This document shows positions 16,451 to 25,346 of a DNA stretch of 56,908 bases, piece after piece (position 1 is the stretch's first letter; every line of letters begins with the position of its first letter). Position numbers and translations under genes: made by a program. Under the pieces are notes generated by a model, which was given only the letters and a program-made list of their open reading frames with translations, made no database searches and was not told the origin of the DNA. Source of the DNA: Miniphocaeibacter sp012841535 (GTDB taxonomy: Bacteria > Bacillota > Clostridia > Tissierellales > Peptoniphilaceae); the NCBI RefSeq assembly GCF_049274025.1, contig NZ_JBASRV010000056.1; one strand, 5' to 3'.

Positions 16451-16499
16451 CACCATAACTATTGGATTCGTTGAGGAGTCGATATCCAACGTTACAGTA
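16451..16499 (-). promoter_or_regulatory. Structured rpsO leader, candidate S15 autoregulatory element
   Basis: On the minus strand the outer arms TACTGTAAC (16499-16491) and GTTATGGTG (16459-16451) pair with several G-U pairs, and the inner arms TTGGATATCG and CGAATCCAA pair with one bulged A around a 9-base loop. The outer helix has adjacent G-U and G-C pairs, the kind of motif S15 recognises. It lies just upstream of the rpsO ribosome binding site. The regulatory role is inference. Confidence 0.55.
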
Positions 16500-16526
16500 C
16501 CTACCGAATTATAATATCATAAATAG

Positions 16527-17465
16527 TTAAAAATGTAAATTTTTATTGTAATTTTTTACAAAATCTACATCTTTATTCATTTGATTTATTAATTCAAACT
16601 TAGAATTAAATTTATAATTTTGTCTTATAAAATCTATAAACTCAACTCTAATTTTTTCTCCATATATATTATTAGAAAAATCAAATAGAAATGTTTCGAT
16701 TTTTTTATCAAATTCATTAAATGTAATATTGTTTCCAATAAAACTCAGCGAATCATACTTTTTTTGGAAATCCTTGCTAATTATTGTAGTTTTAGTGTAA
16801 TAAACACCTTCTTTTGGAAGGACATAGTTATAGTCGTTAATCATATTAGCTGTGGGAAACCCTAATTCTCTACCTCTTTTTTCTCCGTGTATTACATTTC
16901 CAGTAATAAAATAATTTCTACCGAGTAATTTATTGGCCTCAGTAATCATTCCTTCATTAATATAATTTCTTATATTTGTACTTTTTACATTAATATTTTT
17001 ATCTTTTACCGTATCTATTATATTTAAAATAATATTATTTTCGCAACATAATTGTTTCAATAATTTAGTATCCCCCATTGCTTTTTTACCAAATCTGTAG
17101 TCATTACCTACAACTATTCCCTTACAATTTAAATTATTAGTTAAAAAACATATAAATTGATTAGGGGTTAAATTAGAAATAGATTCAAAATTAATTAGGA
17201 AAATATAATCTATATTTAAATCAGACAGTATATCAATTTTGTCATTTGTATTAGTTAATTTAGGTATAGGGTTTTTTGGATTTAATATATCCTTTGTATG
17301 CTCAGTAAATAATAATATACCAGATTTATAGTTATTTTTAGTAGATATTTCTTTAACTTTATCTATTAAAAATCTATGACCACGATGTATTCCATCAAAA
17401 TTACCTAAACCAAAAACTATATTATCTTTCACAATTATATCATTTGAAACTTTAACTATTTTCAT
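16527..17465 (-). CDS. ribF: Bifunctional riboflavin kinase/FAD synthetase
   Basis: Phosphorylates riboflavin to FMN and adenylates FMN to FAD. The N-terminal nucleotidyltransferase domain (about 1-180) has GLGNFDGIHRGH near residue 20 and the VGNDYRFGK segment; the C-terminal flavokinase domain (about 185-310) has GNVIHGEKRGRELGFPTAN and ends with the usual helical segment (EFIDFIRQNYKF). At 312 residues the length is normal. It overlaps truB by 14 bases and is the last gene of the rimP-nusA operon. Confidence 0.95.
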   Translation of the reverse strand: MKIVKVSNDIIVKDNIVFGLGNFDGIHRGHRFLIDKVKEISTKNNYKSGILLFTEHTKDILNPKNPIPKLTNTNDKIDILSDLNIDYIFLINFESISNLTPNQFICFLTNNLNCKGIVVGNDYRFGKKAMGDTKLLKQLCCENNIILNIIDTVKDKNINVKSTNIRNYINEGMITEANKLLGRNYFITGNVIHGEKRGRELGFPTANMINDYNYVLPKEGVYYTKTTIISKDFQKKYDSLSFIGNNITFNEFDKKIETFLFDFSNNIYGEKIRVEFIDFIRQNYKFNSKFELINQMNKDVDFVKNYNKNLHF

Positions 17466-18384
17466 GTATACCTCTGTAGAACATATTTTGTATTTTTAGA
17501 TAGTTATTTCCTTCAATATTTTTTATAATGCCTAAACCAATAAATTCATTAGAGCAATATATTAAAAGTAAATTATCTGTATAAAAATCTCCTACATTAA
17601 TTTTAACACCATTTATAATTCTTTTAAAATATTTACTAGGTAAATTAAATTTTTCAAAAGAATTAAGGGCTTTATCAATAGGAATAATAAAATCATTAAT
17701 ATTACAGTTAGCTAATTCTTTTACTTGATCTATAGTTAAAGCATTAACTATACTAAGACCTCCTGCTTGAGTTCTAATAAGATTTGACATAGTACCTATT
17801 GTTCCAGATTCTATACATATATCTTTAATAAAAGTTCTAATATAGGTTCCCTTTGAACAACTAATTTCCAAAACAATCTTATTATTATACTTTCTTAATA
17901 TTTTTGTTTCATATATTTTAGCAAGTCTTTCTTTTCTTTCTATTGATAGGCCTTTGTGCGCTAATTCATATAATCTTTTTCCATTAACCTTTACAGCTGA
18001 ATACATTGGAGGAATTTGTTTTATTTCAGCGTTATTATATTTTAATAAATTTTTTTCAAAAACTTTAAAATCTGCTGGCTCATTGTTAGTTCTTGTAATA
18101 TTTCCCCAAATATCCTCAGTGTCGGTTTCTATTCCAAAAGTTATTTCACCAACATAAGTTTTACCAAAATTCATTAGGTATTGACTGATTTTTGTGCCTT
18201 TTCCAATACAAATAGGTAGAACACCACTAACGTTAGGATCCAATGTACCAGCATGACCAACTTTTTTTGTTTTTAAAACTTTCCTTAAAATAGCAACAAT
18301 ATCATGTGAAGTATAGCCAGGTTCTTTAAAGATATTTATCACTCCATCGATATTATTGCCAGTTAATTGTTTTGAATCTTTCAA
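17452..18384 (-). CDS. truB: tRNA pseudouridine(55) synthase TruB
   Basis: Makes pseudouridine 55 in the T-loop of most tRNAs. Catalytic Asp49 lies in GHAGTLDP; GVLPICIGKGTK, a Tyr motif (RLYELA) and the RTQAGG-like tail of the catalytic domain follow. The C-terminal part (about 230-310) is an extra domain. Length 310. It starts at a TTG eight bases after GAGGA and overlaps the end of nrnA by 32 bases, so translation is probably coupled. Confidence 0.95.
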   Translation of the reverse strand: MKDSKQLTGNNIDGVINIFKEPGYTSHDIVAILRKVLKTKKVGHAGTLDPNVSGVLPICIGKGTKISQYLMNFGKTYVGEITFGIETDTEDIWGNITRTNNEPADFKVFEKNLLKYNNAEIKQIPPMYSAVKVNGKRLYELAHKGLSIERKERLAKIYETKILRKYNNKIVLEISCSKGTYIRTFIKDICIESGTIGTMSNLIRTQAGGLSIVNALTIDQVKELANCNINDFIIPIDKALNSFEKFNLPSKYFKRIINGVKINVGDFYTDNLLLIYCSNEFIGLGIIKNIEGNNYLKIQNMFYRGIHENS

Positions 18385-19315
18385 TTATTTTATCCTCTAC
18401 TTGTTTTAAATTACCCTTAATAACACATCCAGAGGCAAATTTATGCCCTCCACCATTAAAATAATTGGCAATTAAATTTACATCTACATAATTCTTACTT
18501 CTAAAACTAACCTTAAAATTATTGTTTTCCTTTTCTTTTAGCATACATGAAACTTCCACTTCATCTGCGTCTCTAAAATAGTTAATGGCAGTTTCTACAT
18601 CAGAAATTTCCAAATTATACTTAGCTAAAAAATCTTTTGTAACAAAAGTAATAACTAAATGATTGTCATAGTAGAACTTAGCATTATTATTAATAATATT
18701 CATTGCATTTAGTGCATTTAATTTATTAGATTGAAATATTTTTTTCATTAATAAGTTTTTTTCAGCACCATTTTTTATTAATTTTGCTGTAATCTGAAAA
18801 GTATTTTCATTTGCACGTTCATATAAAAATCTTCCTGTATCAGTTAAAATACCAAGTAATAAAGCAGTAGAAATTTCAGGTGTTATTTTTATATTCAAAT
18901 TAAAAAACATTTCTGAAATAAGTTCACAAGTAGAAGAAATTTCAGAATCCACTATATTTAGAGTTCCATAATTTTCTCCGGAAATATGATGATCGATTTT
19001 TATAATTTCTTTAGAATTACTAAAAGTATAGTCTATGTTTCCTAATCTTTTTTTATCACCACAATCAACAGCGATTACCACATCTACTGTAAGTTTATCA
19101 TTTGTTGTAAAGGGAATATTTTCTGTAATAAAGCTTAGATTATCAGGAATTTTATCAAATTGTAGGGGATAGACTTCTTTATTTAAATCTTTTAAGAATA
19201 AATATAATGATTTTATGGCTCCTATATTATCACCATCGGGACTTAAATGAGAAATAATTGCAAATGAATTATATTTTGCAATTATTTCTTTAAATTTAAT
19301 AAATAAATCATTCAT
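18353..19315 (-). CDS. nrnA: DHH-family nanoRNase/pAp phosphatase NrnA
   Basis: Degrades 2-5-nucleotide RNAs and dephosphorylates 3'-phosphoadenosine 5'-phosphate. 320 residues: an N-terminal DHH domain with SHLSPDGDNIGA, VAVDCGD and KIDHHISGENYG, then a C-terminal DHHA1 domain with FNGGGHKFASG. It lies between rbfA and truB, its usual place in Firmicutes, and overlaps the rbfA end by eight bases. Confidence 0.94.
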   Translation of the reverse strand: MNDLFIKFKEIIAKYNSFAIISHLSPDGDNIGAIKSLYLFLKDLNKEVYPLQFDKIPDNLSFITENIPFTTNDKLTVDVVIAVDCGDKKRLGNIDYTFSNSKEIIKIDHHISGENYGTLNIVDSEISSTCELISEMFFNLNIKITPEISTALLLGILTDTGRFLYERANENTFQITAKLIKNGAEKNLLMKKIFQSNKLNALNAMNIINNNAKFYYDNHLVITFVTKDFLAKYNLEISDVETAINYFRDADEVEVSCMLKEKENNNFKVSFRSKNYVDVNLIANYFNGGGHKFASGCVIKGNLKQVEDKIIERFKTINWQ

Positions 19316-19673
19316 CCGTATTACCCGTTTTATTTAATTCGTTTATTATATTTTCTATATGCATTCCACGTTCTGTAGAATCATCAATTTTAAATATTAA
19401 TTCCGGAGTATGTCTTAACTTTACATTTTTACTAATTTCTCTTTTTAAATATCCCTTAGCATTTTCAAAACCCTTTAGAGTGTCAGATTTTTTTTGGTCG
19501 TCTCCAATTACACTAATATATATTGTTGCAAAGCTTAAATCATTAGTTACCTTAACTCCGGTAATTCCAGTATAAAGTGGATCTAAATTAGGATCTTTAA
19601 TTGTATTGTACAAACAATGGGATATTACTTTATTAATTTCAGATGAAATACGATTAACTCTTTTTTGATTCAT
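19308..19673 (-). CDS. rbfA: Ribosome-binding factor A
   Basis: Late maturation factor of the 30S subunit that binds near helix 1 of 16S rRNA. 121 residues with the KH-type fold, the N-terminal NRISSEINKVISHCL and the family pattern RHTPELIFKIDDSTERG near the end. It follows infB by eight bases in the operon. Confidence 0.95.
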   Translation of the reverse strand: MNQKRVNRISSEINKVISHCLYNTIKDPNLDPLYTGITGVKVTNDLSFATIYISVIGDDQKKSDTLKGFENAKGYLKREISKNVKLRHTPELIFKIDDSTERGMHIENIINELNKTGNTDE

Positions 19674-19681
19674 AAAATCAC

Positions 19682-21970
19682 CTATTTTTTAACTTCCTTC
19701 ATTATATATGCTTCTAAAATATCATTTTCTTTTACGTCATTATAATTTTCTAAACCAAGTCCGCCTTCAAATCCAGCTGCAAGTTCTTTTGTGTCATCCT
19801 TAAATCTTTTTAATGATGATATTTCCCCTTCATGTACAACAATATCATTTCTGATTAATCGAATAGTTGCATTTCTAGTTATTTTACCATTAAGGACATA
19901 TATACCTGCAACAGAACCAACATTAGGAACTTTGAATATAGCTCTAACTTCTGCTCTACCAATTACTTCTTCAACATATTTTGGAGCCAACATTCCTCTA
20001 ATTGCATTTTTTATATCTTCAATTGCATCATAAATAACTCTATAGGTTCTAATATCTATATTCTCATAATTAGCTAAATCAATAGCACTTTGAGAAGGTC
20101 TAACATTAAAGCCAATAATAATTGCATTAGAAGCAGCTGCTAGGTTAACATCAGATTCAGTAATACCACCTACTGCACCATGAATAATATTTACCTTTAC
20201 CTCTTCATTACTTAACTTTTCAAAGGATTGTTTAACTGCATCTATTGTTCCTCTAACGTCGGTTTTAATAATAATATTTAAATCTTTAATGGTACCATCT
20301 GATATTTGATTAAATAGATCATCTAATTTAATATTTGAAGATGATTTTACCATATCCGCCTTTATAAAATTCTTTGCTTTTTCAGCATAGGAACGAGCTG
20401 TTTTTTCATCTTTCGCAACATATATAAAATCTCCAGCTTCAGGTACATCTGAAAGACCTAAAATTAAAACAGGTATAGAAGGTCCTGCCTTTTTAATTTT
20501 TTTACCTCTGTCATCAAACATAGCTCTTATACGGCCACTTGAAACACCAGATACAACTATATCTCCAGATCTTAATGTTCCTTTTTGTACAAGTACTGTT
20601 GCAGTTGGTCCTCTACCCTTATCTAATTGAGCTTCTATAACAGTACCAACAGCAGCTCTATTAGGATTTGCTTTAAGCTCTTCCATTTCAGCAACAGTTG
20701 CTACCATTTCTAGTAAATCATCTATTCCTTGACCTGTACGTGCTGAAACAGGTACACAAATAGCATCTCCACCCCAATCATCAGGTACTAAACCATTATC
20801 AGATAACTCTTGTTTTATTCTGTCAACATTTGCACCTTCTTTGTCCATTTTATTAATTGCAACAATAATTGGTACATCAGCAGCTTTTGCATGATTTATA
20901 GCTTCAATTGTTTGAGGCATTACACCATCATCTGCAGCTACAACAAGTATAGCTAAATCTGTAACTTGAGCCCCTCTAGAACGCATAGCAGTAAAAGCTT
21001 CATGTCCAGGTGTGTCTAAAAATACAATTTTGTCATCATTGATTCTTACTGTATAGGCTCCTATATGTTGAGTTATTCCACCGGCTTCTCTTTTTGTAAC
21101 ATGTGTATTTCTAATACTGTCCAATAAAGATGTTTTACCATGGTCAACATGGCCCATAACTGTAACAACAGGAGGTCTAGGAAGCATATCTTCTTCTTTA
21201 TCTTCATAATCTAAATCAAAGATGTCCTCCATACTTTCTTCATCATCAGATTTTAAAACAATTTCTTTATCAAATTCCAAACCTATTAACTCAGCATTTT
21301 CAAAATCTAATTCTTGATTTTGTGAAGCCATAATACCTAACTGAATAAGCTTAGATATAACTTGATTAACAGATACTCCTATAGCAGCAGCAAAATCTTT
21401 AACTATTATAGTTTCAGGAATTTCAATAGCGCCTGATTCTGTTACATTTACAATTCCTTCAAGATTAGGAGTATCAGAGGCTTTCTTTTTCGCCTTACTT
21501 TTACTTTTATGTTTAGGTTTAGCTTTTTGTAAATTTTTAAAATGATCTTCGTTTATTTTTTTCTTACTGTCATTGGTTTTTTTCTTTTTATTTTTTGAAA
21601 AATCTTTTTTATTTTTATTATCTTGACCTTTATTAATTTTGTTAGTTTGACTTTCTTTTATGACCTTATCCCTTTTACCAGGTTGTGTTTCCTTAGTAAT
21701 TTTATCCTTTTTATTATATTGATTTTTTTTAATTATATTGTCTTTTTTATTAGATTTTTTTACTGAATTTGTATTTTTAGCATTTTTATCGTTATTGTTT
21801 TTACGCGTATTATTTTTAGAAAATACACTATATACCTTATCTATAACATCACCTTCAATTGATGACATGTGGCTTTTCACATCTATATTTAACTTGTTTA
21901 ATTCAGAAATAATTTCTTTTGCAGATACATTAAGTTCTTTAGCTATCTCATATATTCTGATTTTTTTCAT
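19682..21970 (-). CDS. infB: Translation initiation factor IF-2
   Basis: GTPase that brings initiator tRNA to the 30S subunit and promotes subunit joining. 762 residues: a short N-terminal IF2N domain (1-50), a lysine/asparagine-rich linker (about 55-165), a second IF2N region, then the GTPase domain with GHVDHGKTS, DTPGHEAF and NKMDKE, two beta barrels and the C-terminal fMet-tRNA-binding domain. The linker is low-complexity, as in many AT-rich species. It sits between rnpM and rbfA. Confidence 0.97.
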   Translation of the reverse strand: MKKIRIYEIAKELNVSAKEIISELNKLNIDVKSHMSSIEGDVIDKVYSVFSKNNTRKNNNDKNAKNTNSVKKSNKKDNIIKKNQYNKKDKITKETQPGKRDKVIKESQTNKINKGQDNKNKKDFSKNKKKKTNDSKKKINEDHFKNLQKAKPKHKSKSKAKKKASDTPNLEGIVNVTESGAIEIPETIIVKDFAAAIGVSVNQVISKLIQLGIMASQNQELDFENAELIGLEFDKEIVLKSDDEESMEDIFDLDYEDKEEDMLPRPPVVTVMGHVDHGKTSLLDSIRNTHVTKREAGGITQHIGAYTVRINDDKIVFLDTPGHEAFTAMRSRGAQVTDLAILVVAADDGVMPQTIEAINHAKAADVPIIVAINKMDKEGANVDRIKQELSDNGLVPDDWGGDAICVPVSARTGQGIDDLLEMVATVAEMEELKANPNRAAVGTVIEAQLDKGRGPTATVLVQKGTLRSGDIVVSGVSSGRIRAMFDDRGKKIKKAGPSIPVLILGLSDVPEAGDFIYVAKDEKTARSYAEKAKNFIKADMVKSSSNIKLDDLFNQISDGTIKDLNIIIKTDVRGTIDAVKQSFEKLSNEEVKVNIIHGAVGGITESDVNLAAASNAIIIGFNVRPSQSAIDLANYENIDIRTYRVIYDAIEDIKNAIRGMLAPKYVEEVIGRAEVRAIFKVPNVGSVAGIYVLNGKITRNATIRLIRNDIVVHEGEISSLKRFKDDTKELAAGFEGGLGLENYNDVKENDILEAYIMKEVKK

Positions 21971-21985
21971 ATTTGTTGCTCCTCT

Positions 21986-22255
21986 CTATTCCGAATCCAT
22001 TACATAATTTGCAATCTCCTTATATATTTCTTCGTTAATTTCAGCTTTTAATGCATGATTTATATTTTTGTTCTTTTTAGCTAATTCAACACAATTTATA
22101 TCTTTACAGATATAAGCTCCCCTACCATTTTTTTTACCTGTAGGGTCTATTAATACACCCTCTTCCTTGTTATTAACAATTCTTAGTAAATCTTTTTTAG
22201 GCTTGTTTAAACCACAAGCTACACATTTACGCATTGGTATTTTTTTAACTTTCAT
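21986..22255 (-). CDS. rnpM: RNase P-modulating protein RnpM (YlxR, DUF448)
   Basis: An 89-residue YlxR-family protein with RKCVACGLNKPKKDLLRIV near the N-terminus and GRGAYICKD, two Cys-containing segments typical of the family. YlxR proteins bind RNA and were linked to RNase P modulation, hence RnpM. Its start codon directly follows the nusA stop. The L7Ae-like ribosomal gene (ylxQ) that often follows it is missing; infB begins 15 bases later. Confidence 0.9.
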   Translation of the reverse strand: MKVKKIPMRKCVACGLNKPKKDLLRIVNNKEEGVLIDPTGKKNGRGAYICKDINCVELAKKNKNINHALKAEINEEIYKEIANYVMDSE

Positions 22256-23368
22256 TTAAATATCACCTAATAAATTATTAATATACTCTTCTTCTTCTGG
22301 GAATTCAGCAACAATACTGTTGTTTTCAATTCCTTCTAAATATTGTTCTGTTCCCTTTATATCTATTTTCCAGTTTGTAAGCTTGGCAGCTAATCTAGCA
22401 TTTTGTCCTTCTTTTCCAATTGCTAATGACAATTGGCCACTATCTACAATAATTCGAGCTATTTTTTCTTTTTCATTGACAAATACTTTTAAAACTTCAG
22501 CTGGACTTAAACTATTTGCTAAAAATACCTTAATGTCCTTGTCCCAAATTATTATATCTAGTTTTTCCCCATTTAATTCATCAACAATTGCTTTTACTCT
22601 AGTACCTTTAAAGCCTACACAAGCTCCTACAGGATCTATATTTTCATCTCTGGTAAATACAGCTAATTTTGTACGGGAGCCAGCCTCTCTAGAAATAGAG
22701 AATATTTCTACAATTCCATCATGTATTTCAGGAACTTCTAATTCTAAAAGTCTTTTAACTAGTCCAGTATCTGATCTTGATAGTATTACCTGTGCTCCCT
22801 TAGTTGTATTTTTTACTTCTTTTATATAGAATTTGTATCGGTCATTTACTTTATATTCCTCATTTGGAATTTGTTCACTTAAGGGAACAATACCTTCGAC
22901 TTTTCCTAAGTCTACGTAAATAATACCATGGTCAATTCTTTGAATAATACCAGTTATAATTTCTTTTTCTCTGTTTATAAATTCGTTATAAACAATTTCT
23001 CTTTCAGCATCTTTTATTTTTTGAATGACAATATTTCTTGCAGTTTGTGCTGCAATTCTACCGAAGTTTTTTGGAGTTACTTCAACGGTTACCTCATCTC
23101 CAATATTTAAATTACTATTAATTAAATGAGCTTCATCTAACGATATTTCAGTAATTTTATCATCGACTTCTTCAACAATTGTTTTTATTGAGAATATCTT
23201 TGCTTCCCCAGTATCTCTACTGACAGAAACAGATACATTTGCATTATCATCAAAATTTTTTTCATAGCTTTTAATTAAAGCTTTTTCTAATGCATCTATT
23301 ATTACATCACTTGAAATTCCTTTATTTCTTTCAATTTCGTTTAATGCATTAATAAATTCTTGATTCAT
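22256..23368 (-). CDS. nusA: Transcription termination/antitermination factor NusA
   Basis: RNA polymerase-associated factor in pausing, termination and antitermination. 370 residues: an N-terminal polymerase-binding domain (1-130), S1 (about 135-200, GIIQRIDHGIIYVDLG), then two KH domains (about 205-345) with GACVGFKGTRVKAIV and AIGKEGQNARLAAKL. It lacks the C-terminal acidic repeats of proteobacterial NusA, as is normal for Firmicutes. Second gene of the rimP operon. Confidence 0.96.
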   Translation of the reverse strand: MNQEFINALNEIERNKGISSDVIIDALEKALIKSYEKNFDDNANVSVSVSRDTGEAKIFSIKTIVEEVDDKITEISLDEAHLINSNLNIGDEVTVEVTPKNFGRIAAQTARNIVIQKIKDAEREIVYNEFINREKEIITGIIQRIDHGIIYVDLGKVEGIVPLSEQIPNEEYKVNDRYKFYIKEVKNTTKGAQVILSRSDTGLVKRLLELEVPEIHDGIVEIFSISREAGSRTKLAVFTRDENIDPVGACVGFKGTRVKAIVDELNGEKLDIIIWDKDIKVFLANSLSPAEVLKVFVNEKEKIARIIVDSGQLSLAIGKEGQNARLAAKLTNWKIDIKGTEQYLEGIENNSIVAEFPEEEEYINNLLGDI

Positions 23369-23380
23369 TTGTCTCTCCTA

Positions 23381-23842
23381 TTAAAATATTGATAATCTAA
23401 TTGTAGCTATTTTTTTTCTTTCATAATTACTAGTCTTATCTTTTCTTTCTAATGTAATAGATTCATCATTAAAATCTATTAATTTTCCTATAATTTCCTT
23501 TTCCCCATCTACAGGTGCATAAAATTTTACAATTACTAAGTTTCCAATATTTTTAGAATAATCTCTATTATTTTTAAAAGGTCTATCTATTCCTGGAGAA
23601 GACACTTCTAAATAGTATTGTTCATCAATTGGGTCTATTTCATCCAGTTTGTCACTGATGACTTTACTTGATTTTTCACAATCGTCTATATTTATGGTAC
23701 CTTGATCTTTATCAATATAAACTCTAAGTACATTTCCTTTAGGTTCTTTTACATATTCAATATCATCTAAAATAAATCCTAAATTAGTTACTATAGGTTT
23801 AAATTCTTTCCAACATAGGTCTAATAAATCTTTTTTATTCAT
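23381..23842 (-). CDS. rimP: Ribosome maturation factor RimP
   Basis: Needed for early 30S assembly. 153 residues, two domains; family features are LRVYIDKDQGTINIDDCEKSS-like (about 38-60) and LEVSSPGIDRPF. Of two consecutive ATGs I prefer the second (23842), four bases after AGGAGG. First gene of the rimP-nusA-rnpM-infB-rbfA-nrnA-truB-ribF operon. Confidence 0.94.
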   Translation of the reverse strand: MNKKDLLDLCWKEFKPIVTNLGFILDDIEYVKEPKGNVLRVYIDKDQGTINIDDCEKSSKVISDKLDEIDPIDEQYYLEVSSPGIDRPFKNNRDYSKNIGNLVIVKFYAPVDGEKEIIGKLIDFNDESITLERKDKTSNYERKKIATIRLSIF

Positions 23843-23870
23843 CATACCTCCTAATTAAATAAATAAATAA

Positions 23871-23889
23871 GAGTGGGAAAATCCCACTC
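23871..23889 (-). terminator. Terminator of the floA operon, upstream of rimP
   Basis: GAGTGGGA/TCCCACTC, an 8-bp G+C-rich stem with loop AAA, followed on the minus strand by TTATTTATTTATTTAATT. It separates the nfeD-floA operon from the rimP operon. Confidence 0.85.
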
Positions 23890-23949
23890 CGAAATAAACA
23901 ATATTTTTCTAACTAAATTATAGCAAAAATCCTCTAAAATATCAAGTTA

Positions 23950-24342
23950 TTAATATTTTCTATTAAAAATTTCTGAATAAATAAAAGCTTTTTTTGGATT
24001 ATTTTTAAAGTCTTTTTTTATATCATCTAATAATTCAACTTTAATATAGTCTTCTTTTAAAGTATCATCATTTTTTATTTTTTCAAGTTCTACATAGGAA
24101 GATAAACTATCTTTAATATTTTCCTTTATACTATCCTTAATATTTTCATCAATAGATAATTCTTTTTCTATATTTTTTGTTTTAATGCTGTTTTTCTTTT
24201 TCTTATTTTTTGTATAAATATGTTCCATATTTTTTACTGGTCTAGTTCTTTTAACCTGCTTTTTCTTTTCCTTATTAATTTTTTTATTTGAGCTATATAT
24301 AGTAGAAGCTACAATTAAAATAATTAAAAATATAATATCCAT
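23950..24342 (-). CDS. Membrane-anchored protein of unknown function, co-transcribed with floA
   Basis: 130 residues, not recognised. One N-terminal membrane segment (about 2-18, IIFLIILIVASTIY) is followed by a very basic stretch (20-65) and an acidic/amphipathic region with a near-repeat (ENIKDSIKENIKDSL). The C-terminus ends in KKAFIYSEIFNRKY, which looks like a conserved tail motif seen in short clostridial membrane proteins; that resemblance is from memory. It starts eight bases after floA, so a role at FloA membrane domains is possible. It is the last gene before the terminator. Confidence 0.7.
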   Translation of the reverse strand: MDIIFLIILIVASTIYSSNKKINKEKKKQVKRTRPVKNMEHIYTKNKKKKNSIKTKNIEKELSIDENIKDSIKENIKDSLSSYVELEKIKNDDTLKEDYIKVELLDDIKKDFKNNPKKAFIYSEIFNRKY

Positions 24343-24350
24343 ACTATCAC

Positions 24351-25346
24351 CTATTTTGAGGTGTCATTTTCGTTACTATTATCAATTCCGGATATTGATG
24401 AACGCATATTTGTATCCGCCTTAATGTTTTCCATTCTATAATAGTCCATTACACCAAGGTTACCACTTTCTAATGCATTCGAAATAGCAATAGGTACTTT
24501 TGTCTCTGCTTCAACAACTTTTGCACGCATTTTTCTAATTTCAGCTAACATTTCTTGCTCTAAAGCTACAGCCATAGCCCTTCTTTCTTCAGCTTTAGCC
24601 TGTGCTATTCTCTTATCTGCCTCAGCTTGGTCTGTTTGAAGTTTAGCACCTATATTTCTTCCTACATCTACGTCTGCAATATCAATTGATAATATTTCAA
24701 AAGCAGTACCGGAATCCAAACCTTTTGAAAGGACTGTTTGGGATATTGAATCAGGATTTTCTAAAACATCTGAATGACTTTGTGCTGAACCGACTGTAGT
24801 TACAATACCTTCGCCAACTCTAGCAATTATAGTTTCTTCTCCTGCTCCCCCAACTAATCTGTCAATATTAGCTCTAACAGTAACCTTTGCTTTAGCAATG
24901 ACTTCTATTCCATTCATAGCTACTGCAGAAATCTGAGGAGTCTCAATTACTTTAGGGTTAACTGATACTTGAACAGCTTCTAAAACATTTCTACCTGCTA
25001 AATCTATAGCAGCCCCTCTATCAAAATCTAAGGGTATTTCAGCTCTTTGAGCAGCTATTAATGCATCAACTAATGTATTTACATTACCACCTGCTAAATA
25101 ATGAGCTTCTAATTGGTTAGTACTTAAAATTAACCCTGCTTTTGTAGCTTTAATTAAAGGGTTTATAATTCTACTTGGCGCTACCCTCCTAAGTCTCATA
25201 CCAATTAGAGTTGAAATTTTTACCTTTACTCCTGAAAAAAATGCTGTTATCCATAAACCTACAGGAACAAAAGTAAAAAATAAAATTAAAAATAGAAATA
25301 CAAGTACTGCAATAATTATTATACCAAAACTACTAAAACTAATCAT
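24351..25346 (-). CDS. floA: Flotillin-like protein FloA
   Basis: Scaffold of functional membrane microdomains. 331 residues: an N-terminal hydrophobic hairpin (about 5-38), an SPFH-like domain (about 40-230) and a C-terminal Ala/Glu-rich coiled coil (about 235-300) that drives oligomerisation. Residues around GAGEETIIARVGEGIV and LDSGTAFEILSIDIADVDVG are highly typical of FloA (YqfA). It overlaps nfeD by eight bases, the standard NfeD-FloA pairing. Confidence 0.95.
   Translation of the reverse strand: MISFSSFGIIIIAVLVFLFLILFFTFVPVGLWITAFFSGVKVKISTLIGMRLRRVAPSRIINPLIKATKAGLILSTNQLEAHYLAGGNVNTLVDALIAAQRAEIPLDFDRGAAIDLAGRNVLEAVQVSVNPKVIETPQISAVAMNGIEVIAKAKVTVRANIDRLVGGAGEETIIARVGEGIVTTVGSAQSHSDVLENPDSISQTVLSKGLDSGTAFEILSIDIADVDVGRNIGAKLQTDQAEADKRIAQAKAEERRAMAVALEQEMLAEIRKMRAKVVEAETKVPIAISNALESGNLGVMDYYRMENIKADTNMRSSISGIDNSNENDTSK

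Noticed and set aside
19682..21970. The Lys/Asn-rich linker of IF-2 as a frameshifted or foreign segment
   Set aside because: Such low-complexity linkers are usual in IF-2 of AT-rich bacteria and the frame continues cleanly.
23846..23880. Tandem TTTA-like units as a functional repeat
   Set aside because: They form the T-rich tail of the terminator at 23871-23889 in an AT-rich background; no separate role is indicated.
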